Of a stretch of DNA of 64,000 nucleotides, positions 1 to 11,164 are shown in pieces. The translations under genes were made by a program, and so were the position numbers. Each line of letters starts with the position of its first letter. The first letter of the stretch is position 1. The notes beneath the pieces were generated by a model. That model was given only the letters and a program-made list of their open reading frames with translations. It was not told the DNA's origin and ran no database searches. Source of the stretch: Lineus longissimus (taxonomy: Eukaryota; Nemertea; Pilidiophora; Heteronemertea; Lineidae); assembly GCF_910592395.1 (NCBI RefSeq), contig NC_088324.1, positions 6,166,953 through 6,230,952 on the forward strand, read 5' to 3'.

Positions 1-195
1 TGCACCACGACTTTGAATGCGAGTTTATTATTTTCATGTCATGCACTGGTCCGACTAGGAATTTTAGGATATAATTGTGCTTGGAGACGCAGTTTTCTTG
101 TGAAAACTTGAATTTATGTTGACATCAGACGACTGTAATTCACCATCCAATCATTCGTAAATGAGCATCATCAGATACCTAAGCTAATCAAATAA
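1..195 (+). other. 3' flank of a LamG exon lying just left of the window
   Basis: This stretch matches the sequence that follows the stop codon of L4 (from about 37702). The stop of another LamG exon should therefore lie about 10 bases before base 1, so the window opens inside the array. I see no coding potential here. Confidence 0.7.
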
Positions 196-1184
196 TAAAG
201 AAGCTAGGGGCCATTGTGCTCACCGGTATTCAGGTAATGACTTAATTGACAATGGACCTTGAAAAGTAGGTCAAATCAAAAACCGGTATAATATGTAATG
301 TATCCTTGCGTGGAGTAACAACTTTTTCGAATACGAATCACTAATCACACTTTCTAGGTTTTCACTTTTTGCCCTGGTGTCCAAGTCGAGAAACAGATCA
401 GACCAAAATTCAGTGACAGAGGTAACCTGATCTAGGGTGTGTACAAAGTTTCAAGCCCATATCCCTAGCAGTTTTGAAACGTGCAACAGATATGCTCAAA
501 CGGCCAATGTTCGCCATTTGACCTCTATGACCTTGAAAAACAAGTCAAATCGAAAACCTCTATGATATGTGATGTATCCTGGCTGGGAGTACCTACCATA
601 ACAATTTTATCAAAAACAAATCACTAATAAGTGAGATATCACACTTTTTGTGTTTTCAGTTTTGGCCCCCTGCTGGCCCAGTCAATAATCAGATCAGACC
701 AAAATCGGCTGTCAGAGGTCATCTGACCTAGGGGGTCATTTATGAAAACTTCCAAGCTCATAGCCCTACCCGTTAAGAAACGTGCCACAGTTACACTCAA
801 ACGGCAAATTTACGCCATTTGACCTCTGTGACCCAGAAAAGAAGGTACAAAAACACGTATGATATGTGATGTATCCTTGCTAGGAGTACCTACCATAAAA
901 ATTTCATTAAAAAACAAGTCACTTATAAGTGAGATATCACACTACATGTATTTATGTTTACAGTTTTGGCTCCCCTGGTGGCCAAGTCAAGAATCAGACC
1001 GGACCGAAATTCAGTGTCAAAGGTCATCCGACCAAGGGGGTCCTAAATACATAGTTTTGAGTTCATAGCCCAAGCAGTTAAGCAACGTGCCACTGTTTTT
1101 GAAATAGGATACGACGGACGACGACGATGACGATGACGGACCACGGACACTGCGGTGTTGTTAGACTCACCGTATCGGTGAGCC
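196..1184. mobile_element. AGGTCA-rich repeat element, copy 1
   Basis: The insertion is defined by comparison: sister spacers near 30500 and 59090 read straight through the site between a run ending ATCAAATAA and the sequence AAAATCAGCATCGG. The interior is made of diverged tandem blocks of roughly 250-300 bases, each with TGACCT/AGGTCA half-sites and a GATATGTGATGTATCC core. The left end carries GCTCACCGG and the right end CGGTGAGCC, a short terminal inverted repeat. Just inside the right end is a CTCACCG-TAT-CGGTGAG hairpin preceded by a GACGAC-type microsatellite. I see no transposase, so this is a non-autonomous element or satellite-like insertion. Confidence 0.65.
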
Positions 1185-2562
1185 AAAAATCAGCATCGGT
1201 CGGAATGGTTCAACCAAATTCTTGTGTCAGGAAAACATCAGGACAATGGCAAATATTACTGCAGTTCATCATACGTTATCAGCAAGTTGGTATTTCGAGG
1301 ACGAAATATACTATGGAAATGTTAGTCTACATATGCAAGTTGTGGCAATATTTAGATTTTTTAGCATGCGAAATGTTCCCAAATCTCTTCGGCACATGCA
1401 GCTTGTTTTTAAACGAATGGGTTTATTTTTCTCCTGTTTCTTAGCAAACAATACTTCTGACTTTTTTTCACGATCTGTAAATTTTGTTGGTACTCTTAGT
1501 TATAAAAAACACTATTTTCGTAAATGTTCCCCCTCAAACCTTCACCTCATTAACAGGGTAACTTAAGGCAGTGAAGGCAGTGTTGCTTTGCCGTGATTTG
1601 TTGGGCAGAAACCTTGCAAACTACGCCTTTTCTTTCCCACTTTTCTAATTGTTCGAAGCTAACTTAGGAAAAGATGACGAATGTACGCACTGCCAGTGTA
1701 TTTTTATGTGTTCAAACAATTAAAGCTATGTCATCTGCCACCGAGGTTGTTTGAGGCTCTCCCTGATTCGCCAAGCAAAAAGGAAACATCTATATCTACA
1801 GCGTGATGTCACAGTGTAGATCCATGGCTCCATTCAGGGCCTTACTAGTGAGTGCATCGGTCCTCATAGAGAGGATCGACGCATGGAGGGCCGACTCGGT
1901 TCAAATCGGAGTCAACATCGGAATAGCATGATAATTCGAGTAGATTGGGAATTTTTCCTTTTTTTTGTGAAATTGGTCGATGGAAACAACTTTATAGAGG
2001 TGACTGGGCAGCCGACAGCTTGGGAATACTGCCCTTCAATTACTAATACCAACGGTCCTCCGAACAAGCATATTTCGGCTCAAATTTAAATATTAGCTTC
2101 TTGTCTCCTCCAATAATGAACTTTGGAATAGCTTTATAGTACAATTTGAGAAATATTGGCATCTGTTCAACAAGATAGCTGCCGAAATATGAGCATTAGT
2201 TGCAGCGAACATATGCCGAACAGGGTATATCGCAAAAGCTTTCTTCATTCTTGATATTGTGCTGCTCGAGGGGAAATTGCTGAAAACAATGCATAGGCCT
2301 ATTCGAGAATGTGGCAGTTGTCTTTATGTCTATAAACACCTCGAGAGCTTTTTCAGGTGATAAAAGCTTAATTAGCTATCCAGATCAGAGTTCAATATAT
2401 TCACAAAAATATAGTAATATGTCTAAAGTAAGAGAAGTTCCTTATATGTAAATTGTCGATCAGACGAATGCTAAGCCAGCTATGTGCCAAAGTATAAACC
2501 AGGCACAAGACCAATGATACTGGGTCAATGAAGTTTTGTTAATGCTTTCGACTCTTCCGTAG
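1185..2562. other. Spacer between LamG and PAN exons (class B)
   Basis: This spacer is shared with the class B spacers at 30301, 38895, 43391, 49371 and 58890. The 1230-1570 part can be read as open in two frames but the frames shift between copies, so I do not call a gene. Bases about 1806-2065 are the block that class A carries in opposite orientation. Its minus-strand reading frame is interrupted in this copy. Confidence 0.6.
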
Positions 2563-2752
2563 CATTTTTGTTCACCAAACAAGGAACAGTGCACGAAACT
2601 TTACAAGAATTAGTAGTTGTGGACCATATTCGATCTAAGCTTGATTGTACCAGAGAATGCTTGAGACAATTCAGGACCAGTGAGGCAGAAAAGTGTCTCG
2701 GGTTCCTTTACGAAGTCAGAAGGACCAGTTGTGCGGTTTACAAAGTATTTGT
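2563..2752 (+). CDS. PAN/apple-like domain exon N0
   Basis: The exon follows the acceptor TCTTCCGTAG. It is 190 bases: 2 bases completing a phase-1 codon, 62 codons, and 2 bases left for a phase-2 junction. The encoded domain has cysteines at codons 28, 32, 44 and 56 in the C-x3-C-x11-C-x11-C spacing typical of PAN/apple modules, with LGFLYE after the third cysteine. PAN modules are extracellular protein- or carbohydrate-binding folds. The incoming phase matches the S and L donors and the outgoing phase matches the L acceptor. The proposed donor (GTCGAT) is weak. If it is not used, the frame stays open to a stop at 2823-2825. Codon 37 is Arg where most copies have Met. Confidence 0.65.
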
Positions 2753-3879
2753 GTCGATCTCATCTTTAAATAATTATGGAGCGACGACAACCAGATATCA
2801 ACGACAGAAATTTGCATGTACCTAAAGTAATAGAGCTCACTATCTAAGGAACAAAGCAAGATATTACATTTTCATTGAAACAAGTTGTTGTAAATCATCT
2901 GACCCATCTTCTCTGAAAATGGCATGACGATACCACTGATAATAAGAGAGTTGCGAGCTAACGACTGAGATAAACAAAAGACAAGGTAGCTCATCAACGT
3001 CGTACAAATTAGTTACGTGACTGAAAAATCTAACCCACTTGCACAACTTCACACATTACCAATTATCCCTGAAAGTAAAAGCTCTCCGCCATGCAGGGTG
3101 AATCCCCTCTACAGGTAACTATGCATTGACGTCAAGCCGATATCAACTACAGGAATTTTGAAAATAAATCACAGCGAGTGGACCTGCAAAATGATAATAT
3201 GCTCCTTGGATGTCTGTACGGAAAGTTCGGGTGTCAAGGGGAAAAGGAAATGGGAAAATCGTAATGCTGAAAGTATAAATCTCTTGAAATCTGCGGGGTT
3301 TTTTGGTTGATGCGTTTGATAACAATTAAGACCTGTAAGAAAGGCAAACTAATGAAGAAAAACCCCCGACTCAAATAACGCACGAGACGATAATAATGAC
3401 GCAATTAGTCACAAACAGCTCAATATTGATGACTCATCGAAAGTCTTTAAAAATCTATATCGTAAATGATGACTTGGATATTTGTACAAATTTTGACTTT
3501 CGCTCTTATAAATTAATGATATGTACCACACACACACAAACAACGAGAGCATTGCTGTAAATACAATTGAAAGTTATTCCAAATTGTGATCATTGAAATT
3601 ACACGTGATAAAGATTGATACCTTTTTTATTGGCCACCCGATATATCCTTTCAAACTCAATCTACTTTCCACTCAAGCAAAAAATGATTTATTAATAACA
3701 AAGACACAAGAAACATTTTGTTTCTCATAGCGAGAACTCGATCAATATAATATATAGATATTAAACGTATTGACTTCATATAGTTCATATAATGTAATAT
3801 TACAACGGCGAATTCAAAGCAAAACTGGACATTCAAGGCACTAGGTCGTATTCGACTTGGTACAAGAGTAAGACTGATT
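2753..3879. other. Spacer between PAN exon and signal exon, with candidate promoter
   Basis: The first bases after N0 (GTCGATCTCATC...) and the block from about 3098 (GTGAATCCCCTC...) are diverged copies of one another, so the PAN donor region is tandemly duplicated in class B. Class A keeps only the second form, directly joined to the exon. A (CA)n run lies at about 3527-3537. The TATA-like stretch ATATAATATATAG at about 3745-3757 precedes the signal exon and recurs before the intact class B signal exons, with small changes in some copies. Confidence 0.5.
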
Positions 3880-4054
3880 ATGACACCTGATCGGAATCAT
3901 GGCATAGATTCCAAAAACGTGCTGTTGATTGACTTCAACTTTTGTTGGTGTTTGATGGTGGCATCAGTGATGATTTCGTTGTCATACTTTATGTGCATTT
4001 GTGTGCGTATAACACTTAATATAGGAGGTGTGACCGCTGGCTCTCCCCCGAAAG
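3880..4054 (+). CDS. Signal-peptide exon S0
   Basis: There are 58 codons plus one base, ending at the strong donor AAAG|GTAAGA (phase 1). Codons 26-50 form a long hydrophobic stretch (MVASVMISLSYFM onward), followed by GGVTA|GSPPK, a good signal-peptidase site. The start could be Met1 (A at -3) or Met26 (G at +4). Met26 gives a conventional signal peptide, Met1 a 25-residue N-terminal extension. One base G is carried over and makes a GCA codon with the first two bases of any N exon. It cannot join L exons in frame. This copy lacks a 22-base segment upstream of the ATG that most other copies have. Confidence 0.6.
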
Positions 4055-4494
4055 GTAAGATAAAGACCACGATATAAGGGCATTGTTGTTCCAAACAAGT
4101 TAGTCAGTGATTTGGCTTTGACTTACGAACATAACGTGAAGTAAAAGTACACGCTATATTCGTGACCTAACATGTTTGAACAACTGGCCTCGGCCTAGAA
4201 CACCGATGATGGGCCAGATGAACATGTGTTAATGCTGAGAGATGAAATGCTTGTGACCACAGGGGGGATGGGGGGGGGGGGAGGGCTGTTCTTAATTAAA
4301 GTCATTATAGTTTAATTATTCGCTGCAAGAAACTGTCGTTTATGGGTTCTAGTACTTGTTTCACAAACGCTTATTAGAAATATTACAAATACTAATGTTA
4401 TTATAATATGATTGTTAGCTCTTCTGGATTACAAGTTTGATGGATCTGATCCTGATATACGGTTTGTATATCACAGCACATATACAGTAAGTTT
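4055..4494. other. Intron segment with poly-G tract
   Basis: This is intron sequence from the S0 donor to the left end of pogo relic P0. A 12-base G run lies at 4270-4281. The same position in the other class B units also has a G run, but of different length. Nothing coding is seen. Confidence 0.6.
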
Positions 4495-5421
4495 GAATTG
4501 AATCGGTATTTTCGCAAGTTAGGCCAAACCTTATTAAAGTGTGCGTAATGGGTACAAGAGGGTACGTGTTCAAAGCACACACTACCGCAAGGAATATTAT
4601 GACACGATCAGGACAGATTGTCCTGTCATAGGATAATGTTTAATTCATGTCATTTGAAAATGACATGAGTAAGCCAGAGTTTGAAGAAAGCATTGATGCA
4701 TTCTTATTTTAATGATCACTTAACTTTGAATGGGCCTAGATCAGTAGATGACTGACCAAAACTAAAGCTGACCTGTCCGAAATTACACTTTATTTCCAAT
4801 CATGAAAAATTCAGTACATTCGGTTTTTGAAAATGTCCTTTTCTAAATCAATTCTCATTACTTTTAAGGTACATTTAGATTTCTGACCATAGGAACAGTG
4901 GAACTATAAGGCATCACCTGGATCATTATTCTCAAGGTCATCAAAATCAATCTCATTGTCCTCAGCATCTGCATCGTCGAGAAGTTCATTAGCAATATTT
5001 CTGTACTCCCCGTTTTCATTCGGGACGAGTCCGGCTACCTGAAAGGCACGTGCTGTGGATTCAGGAGGGACGTCATCCCAAGCTCGGCTATGTGGGGACA
5101 GGTGCCATCGGCTGCAGTATTTGCATGCTTCCAGTTTTTCCAGCGGCGCCAACGTGAGCTCTAAATGCCCTCATAATGGTCAAGTCCAAAGGTTGACTCA
5201 TAGATGTGCACCGCGCGGGAATGTTATCAAGGAGCACACCAGCTTCTACAATAGGAGCACAGAATTCATCAGCCAAGTGAGGTCTAAACTGATCTAAGAG
5301 TAATAGCCTTGTATTTTGTTCAAATTCACCAATGAATGGAAAAAAGACTTCATCAAGCCAATGTTGGAGTGTGTCATGATTCTGCAACCCTGACCGTGAT
5401 GAAGTGACACGGACATTTTTC
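4495..5421 (-). mobile_element. Pogo/Tigger-like element P0, truncated by fusion to S1
   Basis: The left terminal repeat starts CAGTAAG after TATA. The element then runs normally through the 3' part of the transposase but stops within the DDE region near 5420, where the sequence switches abruptly into a class A signal exon. The other terminal repeat, the DNA-binding half and the LamG exon that should follow are missing. This is a recombination junction between a class B unit and a class A unit. Confidence 0.75.
4904..5421 (-). pseudogene. Pogo-like transposase, C-terminal fragment (P0)
   Basis: Antisense frames 4904-5152 and 5088-5447 carry LLLLDQFRPH (second catalytic Asp), CTSMSQPLDL (third catalytic Asp) and an acidic C-terminal tail ending DPGDAL. 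A frameshift separates the two parts. The N-terminal half and the first catalytic position are absent. Confidence 0.75.
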
Positions 5422-5422
5422 G

Positions 5423-5513
5423 ATGATTTCGATGATTTCGTGGTCATACTTGATGTGCATATGTGCGCTTACAACACGTATAGGAGATGTGACTGCTGGC
5501 TCTCCCCTGAACG
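5423..5513 (+). pseudogene. Truncated signal exon S1
   Basis: The exon begins inside the hydrophobic region after the P0 junction, where GATGATTTC is repeated. Only about half of the normal hydrophobic stretch remains, and the usual Met26 codon is gone. The donor is ACG|GTAAAA rather than AAAG|GTAAGA and SPPK is changed to SPLN. It is probably non-functional, although an ATG is present. Confidence 0.6.
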
Positions 5514-6314
5514 GTAAAACAGAGACCACGCGAAAGCTGAGGGTTGGTGAGGTGTCCTCATATTGTTCTATTGTTAATCGGACACAAAGGTTTATGGAGC
5601 GATGTGTACCATTACGATGTAAGGGCATGTTTTTCCATTAAGTTAGTCTGTGGCTAACTTACGGACATAACGCCAACTCAAAGTTCACGCTATCTTCGTT
5701 ACGTGACATCGGCTAAGAACACCGATGATGGGGCATACGAACATGTGTTAATGCGTAGAAATGAAATGCTTCATTAAAACACGTTGAGTGCCAGCTACAG
5801 ATTTAGTAGTATTTGTAAGTTCCTTCCGGTGGCCGCCTACGAGTTCATTCGTAGTATCATACCTCTACTCTTCAATCATTAATTTCCCCCAAAGACACAT
5901 TTTAAAGGTATTCATGCCCAGTTGCCAAGTACTAAGTGTATGGACAATCATAATGACAAATCGCATCTCATGAATTCAGATTACTTCAATTAAAAAATCA
6001 AGTTACATACTGTCACCAGGAAGTCAAGTTGCAAGTTGTCGCCAAGAAGCATGTATGTTCCTGAAAAGTTCTATATCTTCCTGAAACGTTCTATCCTTAT
6101 GAAATTTGAAGGAGAACCATTTTCATAACATCGGTTTCAACAAAATGAGTCAATAAATGCACATTCTCGTGCAGTTTTACATCGTGTCACAAAAACATGT
6201 TAGGTACTCCGGTTCATCCACATTTTGAAAATACAGTACAATTGGAACATGAAACATCTAAAACACTTCCAAATCTACTACTTCGGTGTCTACTATCTCT
6301 TCTATTCTACCCAA

Positions 6315-8599
6315 TTATGCCAGTCCAATTGTGTAATAGTGCCTGAAACAAACATCACTGCAGAGAGCCAGCTTGTCTGCACATGTTGGACAGAAGTATC
6401 TGGTTTCTTTTCTCACACCCCGTCTTGTGTAAACGCGGAAAGGTTTAGTTGGTCGTTGTTTCTTCTATGATGGTTGAATGGAATTCAAGTAATGGAAGTT
6501 TTTCGCATCTGCCACTGGTTCAGGTTGCCTCTATATGCGTTCCACAACTTCAAGCCCAAGTAAGTGCTCTATGACGGTTTCGCGAAACTTGAGTTGTCGC
6601 ATTGTGCTTCCAGTTTCAGCCTTGTACAACATATGGTCATTCGAAATCCAAATCTCAACCAAGTGAAGAGCCATCTTCTTATACCATCTGATAGTTTTGC
6701 GTAGTGCTGAGTAAATACGACAGCATTTGATCAGATCGATCGATACCGGACATACCAAGATTGCGAACGCGCACAATATTGGGTGTTTGCGATGCCTTGT
6801 TATTCCGGTTGCGGACCTCCACCATCTCATCGCGGTGCACATTGCTTATTGTCAACATTTCCCGTTTATCCTTCCACTTACAAAAAACGACTGACTCAGA
6901 CCGTGCCCATGTCATTTCACCTTTCCTCAGCGTTTTGTTGGTCACATCCTGAGGGTTCTCCTTCCGATCACTACGGAGGGTTCCACTGCTGTACGTCGAA
7001 CGAGTGGCTAGTTTCTTAGCGAGGGACACTGAATTGTAAAAATTGCCAGTGAAGACAGTGTGGACTTTGTCTGAGAAGTCATCACCAAGAAGATACAGGA
7101 CTATTGCTCCAGTTTGACCAAGATTGTGGGGATCTGGGTGCCCTTCTCCAATGTAAAGACTAAGCCTGAGTGCAATCCCGTCGGACTCGCAGAGCTCGTG
7201 CAGCTTCATCCCGTATTTGTGCTTTTTGTTCTTGATGTATACTGTCTGGATAATAACCTTTCCCGCAAAAGAACCATATATTCAGCGATACTTAGATCCC
7301 TCCCAGCAGGATAGTAGATTTCATCCATCACCGTGTTCATATGGTTAGAAAAGGGGAGGATCTTTTACTGGCGATCATTGTGTTTTGACCGACTACGTTA
7401 TCAGCAAAGTGCCAGAATCATAGAAGCCACTGGGAACGATTCCGACTCATGACTTTGCTGAACATATGGCAATGGTAGAGGGGGTCCTTACTCCAGTAGA
7501 TCGCTATAGTTGGTTGTGTGTTAGGACCCATCTGAACAAGAAGGCCGAGAAAGGCCCTCATTTCTGACGCATCTGTGTCTTTCCATACCGCAAGACGAGA
7601 ATTCCTACGTAGCGGACCATTTGCAGCAATTTGAGCAGCTGCGTATCTATTAGTCTCAGTAACCATGAGATCAATAACTTCCTGGGTAGAGAACAGGTCA
7701 AAGAAATCAGTTGGCTCATGAAATACCATCAGAAGTTTCAAACCAGGTATTTCTTTGAAAGGATATACAGGTGGATCTTGATGGGTGTTTGTCCACTGAT
7801 GAACGGTTGGTGCAGCAGCTTGGGCCTATAATGAAATAATGAAATTTTACCCTGGGTAAAACAACTATTTCTCTGAATTTCACTGATATACAAGTGTCGT
7901 TTTATCTGTCATCGACATACCTGGGATGCCACGATTCGGGGTTGGTGTACTGCAGGATGCGCTGAACTGGAGCTGCTCTGTGAGCCTTATGAAATAAAAA
8001 AAATCTAGCCCGGATAAAACAATTGTATCTCTAAATACACTGATATACCAGATTCATGTTCTCTGCATTGGCATACCTGGGATGCAATTTCTTTGGTTGC
8101 TTGAGGTTGCTGCTGGATTGAAACAGCTGCTTGATAAGCTTGAGCCTGTATTGAAATGATAAAATTCCAGCCTGGGTAAAACGACTTGATATCTGAACTA
8201 TCTGATAAGTTTCGTTTTATCTGCTATTGACATACCTGTCGTTGGGGTAGGCCTACTGCAAACTGCTGATGGTTTGAACCTCCTCTACCACGGTCTTTGC
8301 CACCACGATTGCGTACACCATGCCCTTGCACAAGAATTAGTGGAGGGGTAACGGTTCTGGCCAGATTTTGTCCCCGACCCCCTCTTGAGCGTGGATCCCT
8401 AGGCATCAGATGCCTCTTCTGATCAGATGCATCGTCTGGTGTAGCGGGGGTCGTCTGTTGCAGCTGGGTGCTCGTAGCTTGCAACATTACTGGTGTTCAT
8501 ATCAGAAGGATCGTTATCAGGAGGATCAGTATGGATCAGGGATTCGTCTGCACTAGTAACAGATGCAGAATCTACCTCCATATCAGATTCTTCGTGCAT
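6315..8599 (-). pseudogene. piggyBac transposase (PB1), inactivated, with three small introns
   Basis: In gene order there is an acidic N-terminus (start proposed at 8599, MHEESDMEV), an Arg/Gly-rich linker, then three phase-0 introns of 90-95 bases (8146-8235, 7986-8076, 7826-7920). The DDE_Tnp_1_7 region follows (DFFDLFSTQE, ETNRYAAAQI, SGIDRSDQML) and then a C-terminal Cys/His cluster (CPTCADKL...CFRH) ending at the TAA at 6315-6317. The usual DNFYTS motif reads GNFYNS, so a catalytic Asp is Gly. Frameshifts occur near 7210-7420, near 8420-8490 and in the 65-base exon 7921-7985. The introns begin GTATGT and end in TAG, CAG or AAG. Confidence 0.8.
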
Positions 8600-8823
8600 A
8601 AACTGATCAGCAACTTGACTTGCTGTCAGTGCCAGATGACCACGCCAAAGGAAAATTACAGAAGTACGACGTGGTGGAACATGGGAGCAGATGACGTAGT
8701 AGCACACAGAAAAGGCGGCAATTTCGAATTTACCATTGTTTATTTGAAGATCAGACTGTAGATATGCCAAGGTGCCAAGAAGTGCCAAGGTACAACTCGT
8801 TGTCTGGCAATGGCGGGCAACTT

Positions 8824-8927
8824 CCTTCCAGGTGGCCAGGCTATGAGTCGTATCATGGCCTCCTCGATGGAAGTTCCTTCCAGGAAGCCAGGCTGTGGGT
8901 CGTATCATGGCCTCCTGGATGGAAGTT
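8824..8927. repeat. 52-base minisatellite inside PB1
   Basis: Two adjacent copies of a 52-base unit start CCTTCCAGG at 8824 and 8876 and include GTCGTATCATGGCCTCCT. A related array lies in PB2 at about 19430-19540. It sits between the left part of the transposase gene and the element terminus, a position that commonly holds subterminal repeats. Confidence 0.6.
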
Positions 8928-9156
8928 CCCCGCCATTGCCAACCCAAGAGTCGTACCTTGGCACATGGGGGAAATGTTCTTCAGTGGTGGCAACTACGAG
9001 AATTATATATTGCTTTATTTGTCATTCAATTAGGTTTAGGAACCTCGTTCCCACCTATTTGGAGTCTCTACGGACTAATGCATGGACTGTACTAAAAGTC
9101 ACACATTGGCACCTGGGATCAGAAATCAAATATTGGCCTGGCACTCAACGTGTTAA

Positions 9157-9690
9157 TTGGTGTGACCACAGGGGGGACAGGGGAAAGGGAAAGACTTACC
9201 AGTTAACCTTAAAATTTTATTAGTTTGCGCATTCACTGCAAGAAACTATCGTTTATGGGTTGTAGTACCAGTTCCACAATAGCTTATTAGAACAACATGA
9301 TTGTCAGCTCTTCTTGACTACAAGCTTGATGGATCTGATCCTGATATACGGGTTGTATATCACAGCAAGATAAAGAGTTACAGCAGGCTTCAGGCCACAC
9401 CGGGTCACTTTAGCCCAATAGTAATAGTAGGCATAGCGAAGTTCAACTGAAGGTGATTAAAACATGACAAATCACAATGCATATTCTATCACGTGACTCA
9501 CCACACCGTGCATGTACCAACACGACCTAGTGTGCACCGATGTCAAAGCCTTCGCGTCAAGAGGAGGAGGCTGTTCGGTTTGACAGGAAAATTAGCACGT
9601 CGTCGTATTGTTTGGAAGCCATATACATTGATCAAAATATCATTTCTTGATTTCCATCACGTGTCATCAATGGCAAACTTAATTTTCACC
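9157..9690. other. Intron-end block duplicated ahead of S2
   Basis: This block matches 10005-10560, the block that ends at the L1 acceptor. Both contain the ACCACAGGGGGGACAGG motif, the ATCGTTTATGGGTTG stretch and a TTGACAGGAAAATTAGCACG block. The two diverge at TTTTCACCAT: here the sequence turns into a signal exon, there into the LamG acceptor. It records an internal duplication that joined an intron 3' end to a second signal exon. Confidence 0.6.
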
Positions 9691-9787
9691 ATGGTGGCAT
9701 CAGTGATGATTTCGTTGTCATACTTTATGTGCATATGTGCGCTTATAAGACTTATAGGAGGTGTGACTGCTAGCTCTCCCCCGAAAG
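9691..9787 (+). CDS. Signal-peptide exon S2 (class A)
   Basis: The exon starts at an ACCATGG context, the best initiation context among the S copies. It encodes MVASVM... with a hydrophobic core to GGVTA, then SSPPK, and ends at AAAG|GTAAGA in phase 1. The frame is open upstream (MANLIFT), so a slightly earlier start is possible. The sequence upstream is the chimeric junction described for 9157-9690, not the class B leader. Confidence 0.6.
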
Positions 9788-10572
9788 GTAAGACAGAGAT
9801 CACTCGAAAGCTGAGGGTTGGTGAGGTGTCCTCATATTGTTCTCTTGATGATAGTTAAATTGGCTAACTTACGGACATAACGTCAAGTCGAAATACACGC
9901 TATATTCGTGACCTTACATGTTTGAACAACTTGCCTCGGCCTAGAACACCGATGATGGGCGAGACGAACATGTGTTAATGCTGAGAGATGAAATGCTTTA
10001 TTAATTGGTGTAACCACAGGGGGGACAGGGAAAAGGGAACGAGTAATCAGTTTACCTTAAAACGTTCTTGAAATTAAAGTCATTATCTGTATAGTTTATG
10101 CATTTGCTGCAAGAAACTATCGTTTATGGGTTGTAGTACTAGTATCACAGTCGCTTATTAGAAATACTAATGTTATAATAACACGATTGTTAGCTCTTCT
10201 GGATTACAAGCTAGATGGATCTGATCCTGATATACGGTTTGTATAACCACAGCACAATATACAGTTACTAGCTTCAGGCCGCTTCGGGCCACTTACGCCA
10301 AATGGTACTAGTAGGCAGAGAGAAGTTCCATTGAAGGTGATAAAAAGAAGACGAATCACAATGAATGGACTATCACGTGACTCACCACACGGTGCATGTA
10401 CCAACACGACGTAGTGTGCACCGATGTCGAGAGGAGGCAGTTCGGTTGACAGGAAAATTAGCACGTCGTCGTATTATTTGGAAGCCATTGACATTTATCA
10501 AACTATCGTTTCTTGTTTTCCTTCCCGTATCAATTGCAAACTTAATTTTCACCATAATCATTTTCTCCGTAG
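9788..10572. other. Intron S2-L1 containing the empty piggyBac site
   Basis: This is intron sequence without a transposon. The single TTAA at about 10001-10004 corresponds to the target duplicated around PB1 and PB2. The region near 10240-10270 aligns with the pogo insertion site of class B and lacks pogo. A 70-codon open frame at 10365-10577 looks like chance continuation of intron sequence. Confidence 0.6.
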
Positions 10573-11144
10573 CCTGATTGGAAATGTGAGATATGTTGAA
10601 TCTCTAGTTTTTGGAAAGGTGCTTCAGTTTAATAATAAGAACGCATCTGCAATTTTACCCCATATAAATTTATTTGAATTGAAAGATATGACTATTATGT
10701 TTTATATAAGATCTGATCTGATCAAGTCTCGAAAAAATCATTTGATGGGTTTCTATAATGAAAGAAGAAAGATTGACATAGGATATAACGGCTGTAAAGA
10801 AGTGTTGATTATTGTTTGGCAAATTAATCAAAATAAAGGTGATCATCAGAACATTGCAGACGCTTCTTATTTTTCTCTCGGCTATTATATCATTCTCAGT
10901 CGAATAAGTTGGCAGCATTTTGCTGTTACGATTACCAAGTATAAGAAGAATAGTCAGCCTCACGTGAAACTTTATAGAAACGGCAACCTCTTAAGAAGAT
11001 CAGGTGATAGGCGAAATCAAGCACCGCACTTGGGTGGAACGTTTTCAATTTTGGGTAACTCCATTTCAGTGAGTCAATTGTCGAATTTGAGAGTTTACCC
11101 TTCTGTCATGACAAAACATGATATTTTGAGACACCAAAAAAGAG
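10573..11144 (+). CDS. LamG/concanavalin-like lectin domain exon L1 (class A)
   Basis: The exon follows the acceptor TTCTCCGTAG. It has one base completing a phase-2 codon, 190 codons, and one base before the candidate donor GAG|GTAGGT (phase 1). The fold is recognised from the WQHFAVTIT strand, PHVKLYRNGNLL and the late NLRVYPSVMTKHDIL strand, the WHHVAVTYD / VKLYVNG / DDVRIY pattern of LamG_3-like domains. If the donor is not used, translation ends at 11162-11164. A sequon (NAS) lies near the N-terminal edge. The frame is fully open. The expected location is secreted or extracellular, following PAN. Confidence 0.75.
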
Positions 11145-11164
11145 GTAGGTTCGTCAACTACTAG

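Larger units (their letters stand above)
5774..9156 (-). mobile_element. piggyBac-like element PB1 with TTAA target duplication
   Basis: TTAA at 5774-5777 and 9153-9156 flank inverted termini that share CACGTTGAGTGCCAG. Two extra A bases sit between the left TTAA and the terminus. The paralogous intron at about 9990-10010 has the empty site, a single TTAA in the same context, which confirms the boundaries. The element is about 3.37 kb and carries an antisense, multi-exon, inactivated transposase. Because PB2 occupies the identical site, PB1 and PB2 are copies made by segmental duplication, not separate insertions. Confidence 0.85.

Noticed and set aside
859-1068. Open frame in the AGGTCA-rich element (also 38494-38778)
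   Set aside because: Repeat sequence without start context or homology; the other blocks of the same repeat are not open.
1127-1566. Possible second signal peptide (MGLFFSCFLANN region) in class B spacers
   Set aside because: The hydrophobic run is short, frames shift between copies and no clear donor follows. It was considered as an alternative first exon but not supported.
8824-8927. Origin-type iterons
   Set aside because: Only two copies within a transposon end in an animal genome. A subterminal minisatellite is the simpler reading.
10424-11164. 246-codon frame running through the L1 acceptor
   Set aside because: The 5' part is intron sequence that is open by chance. L2 is closed at a comparable place and class B introns are not coding there.
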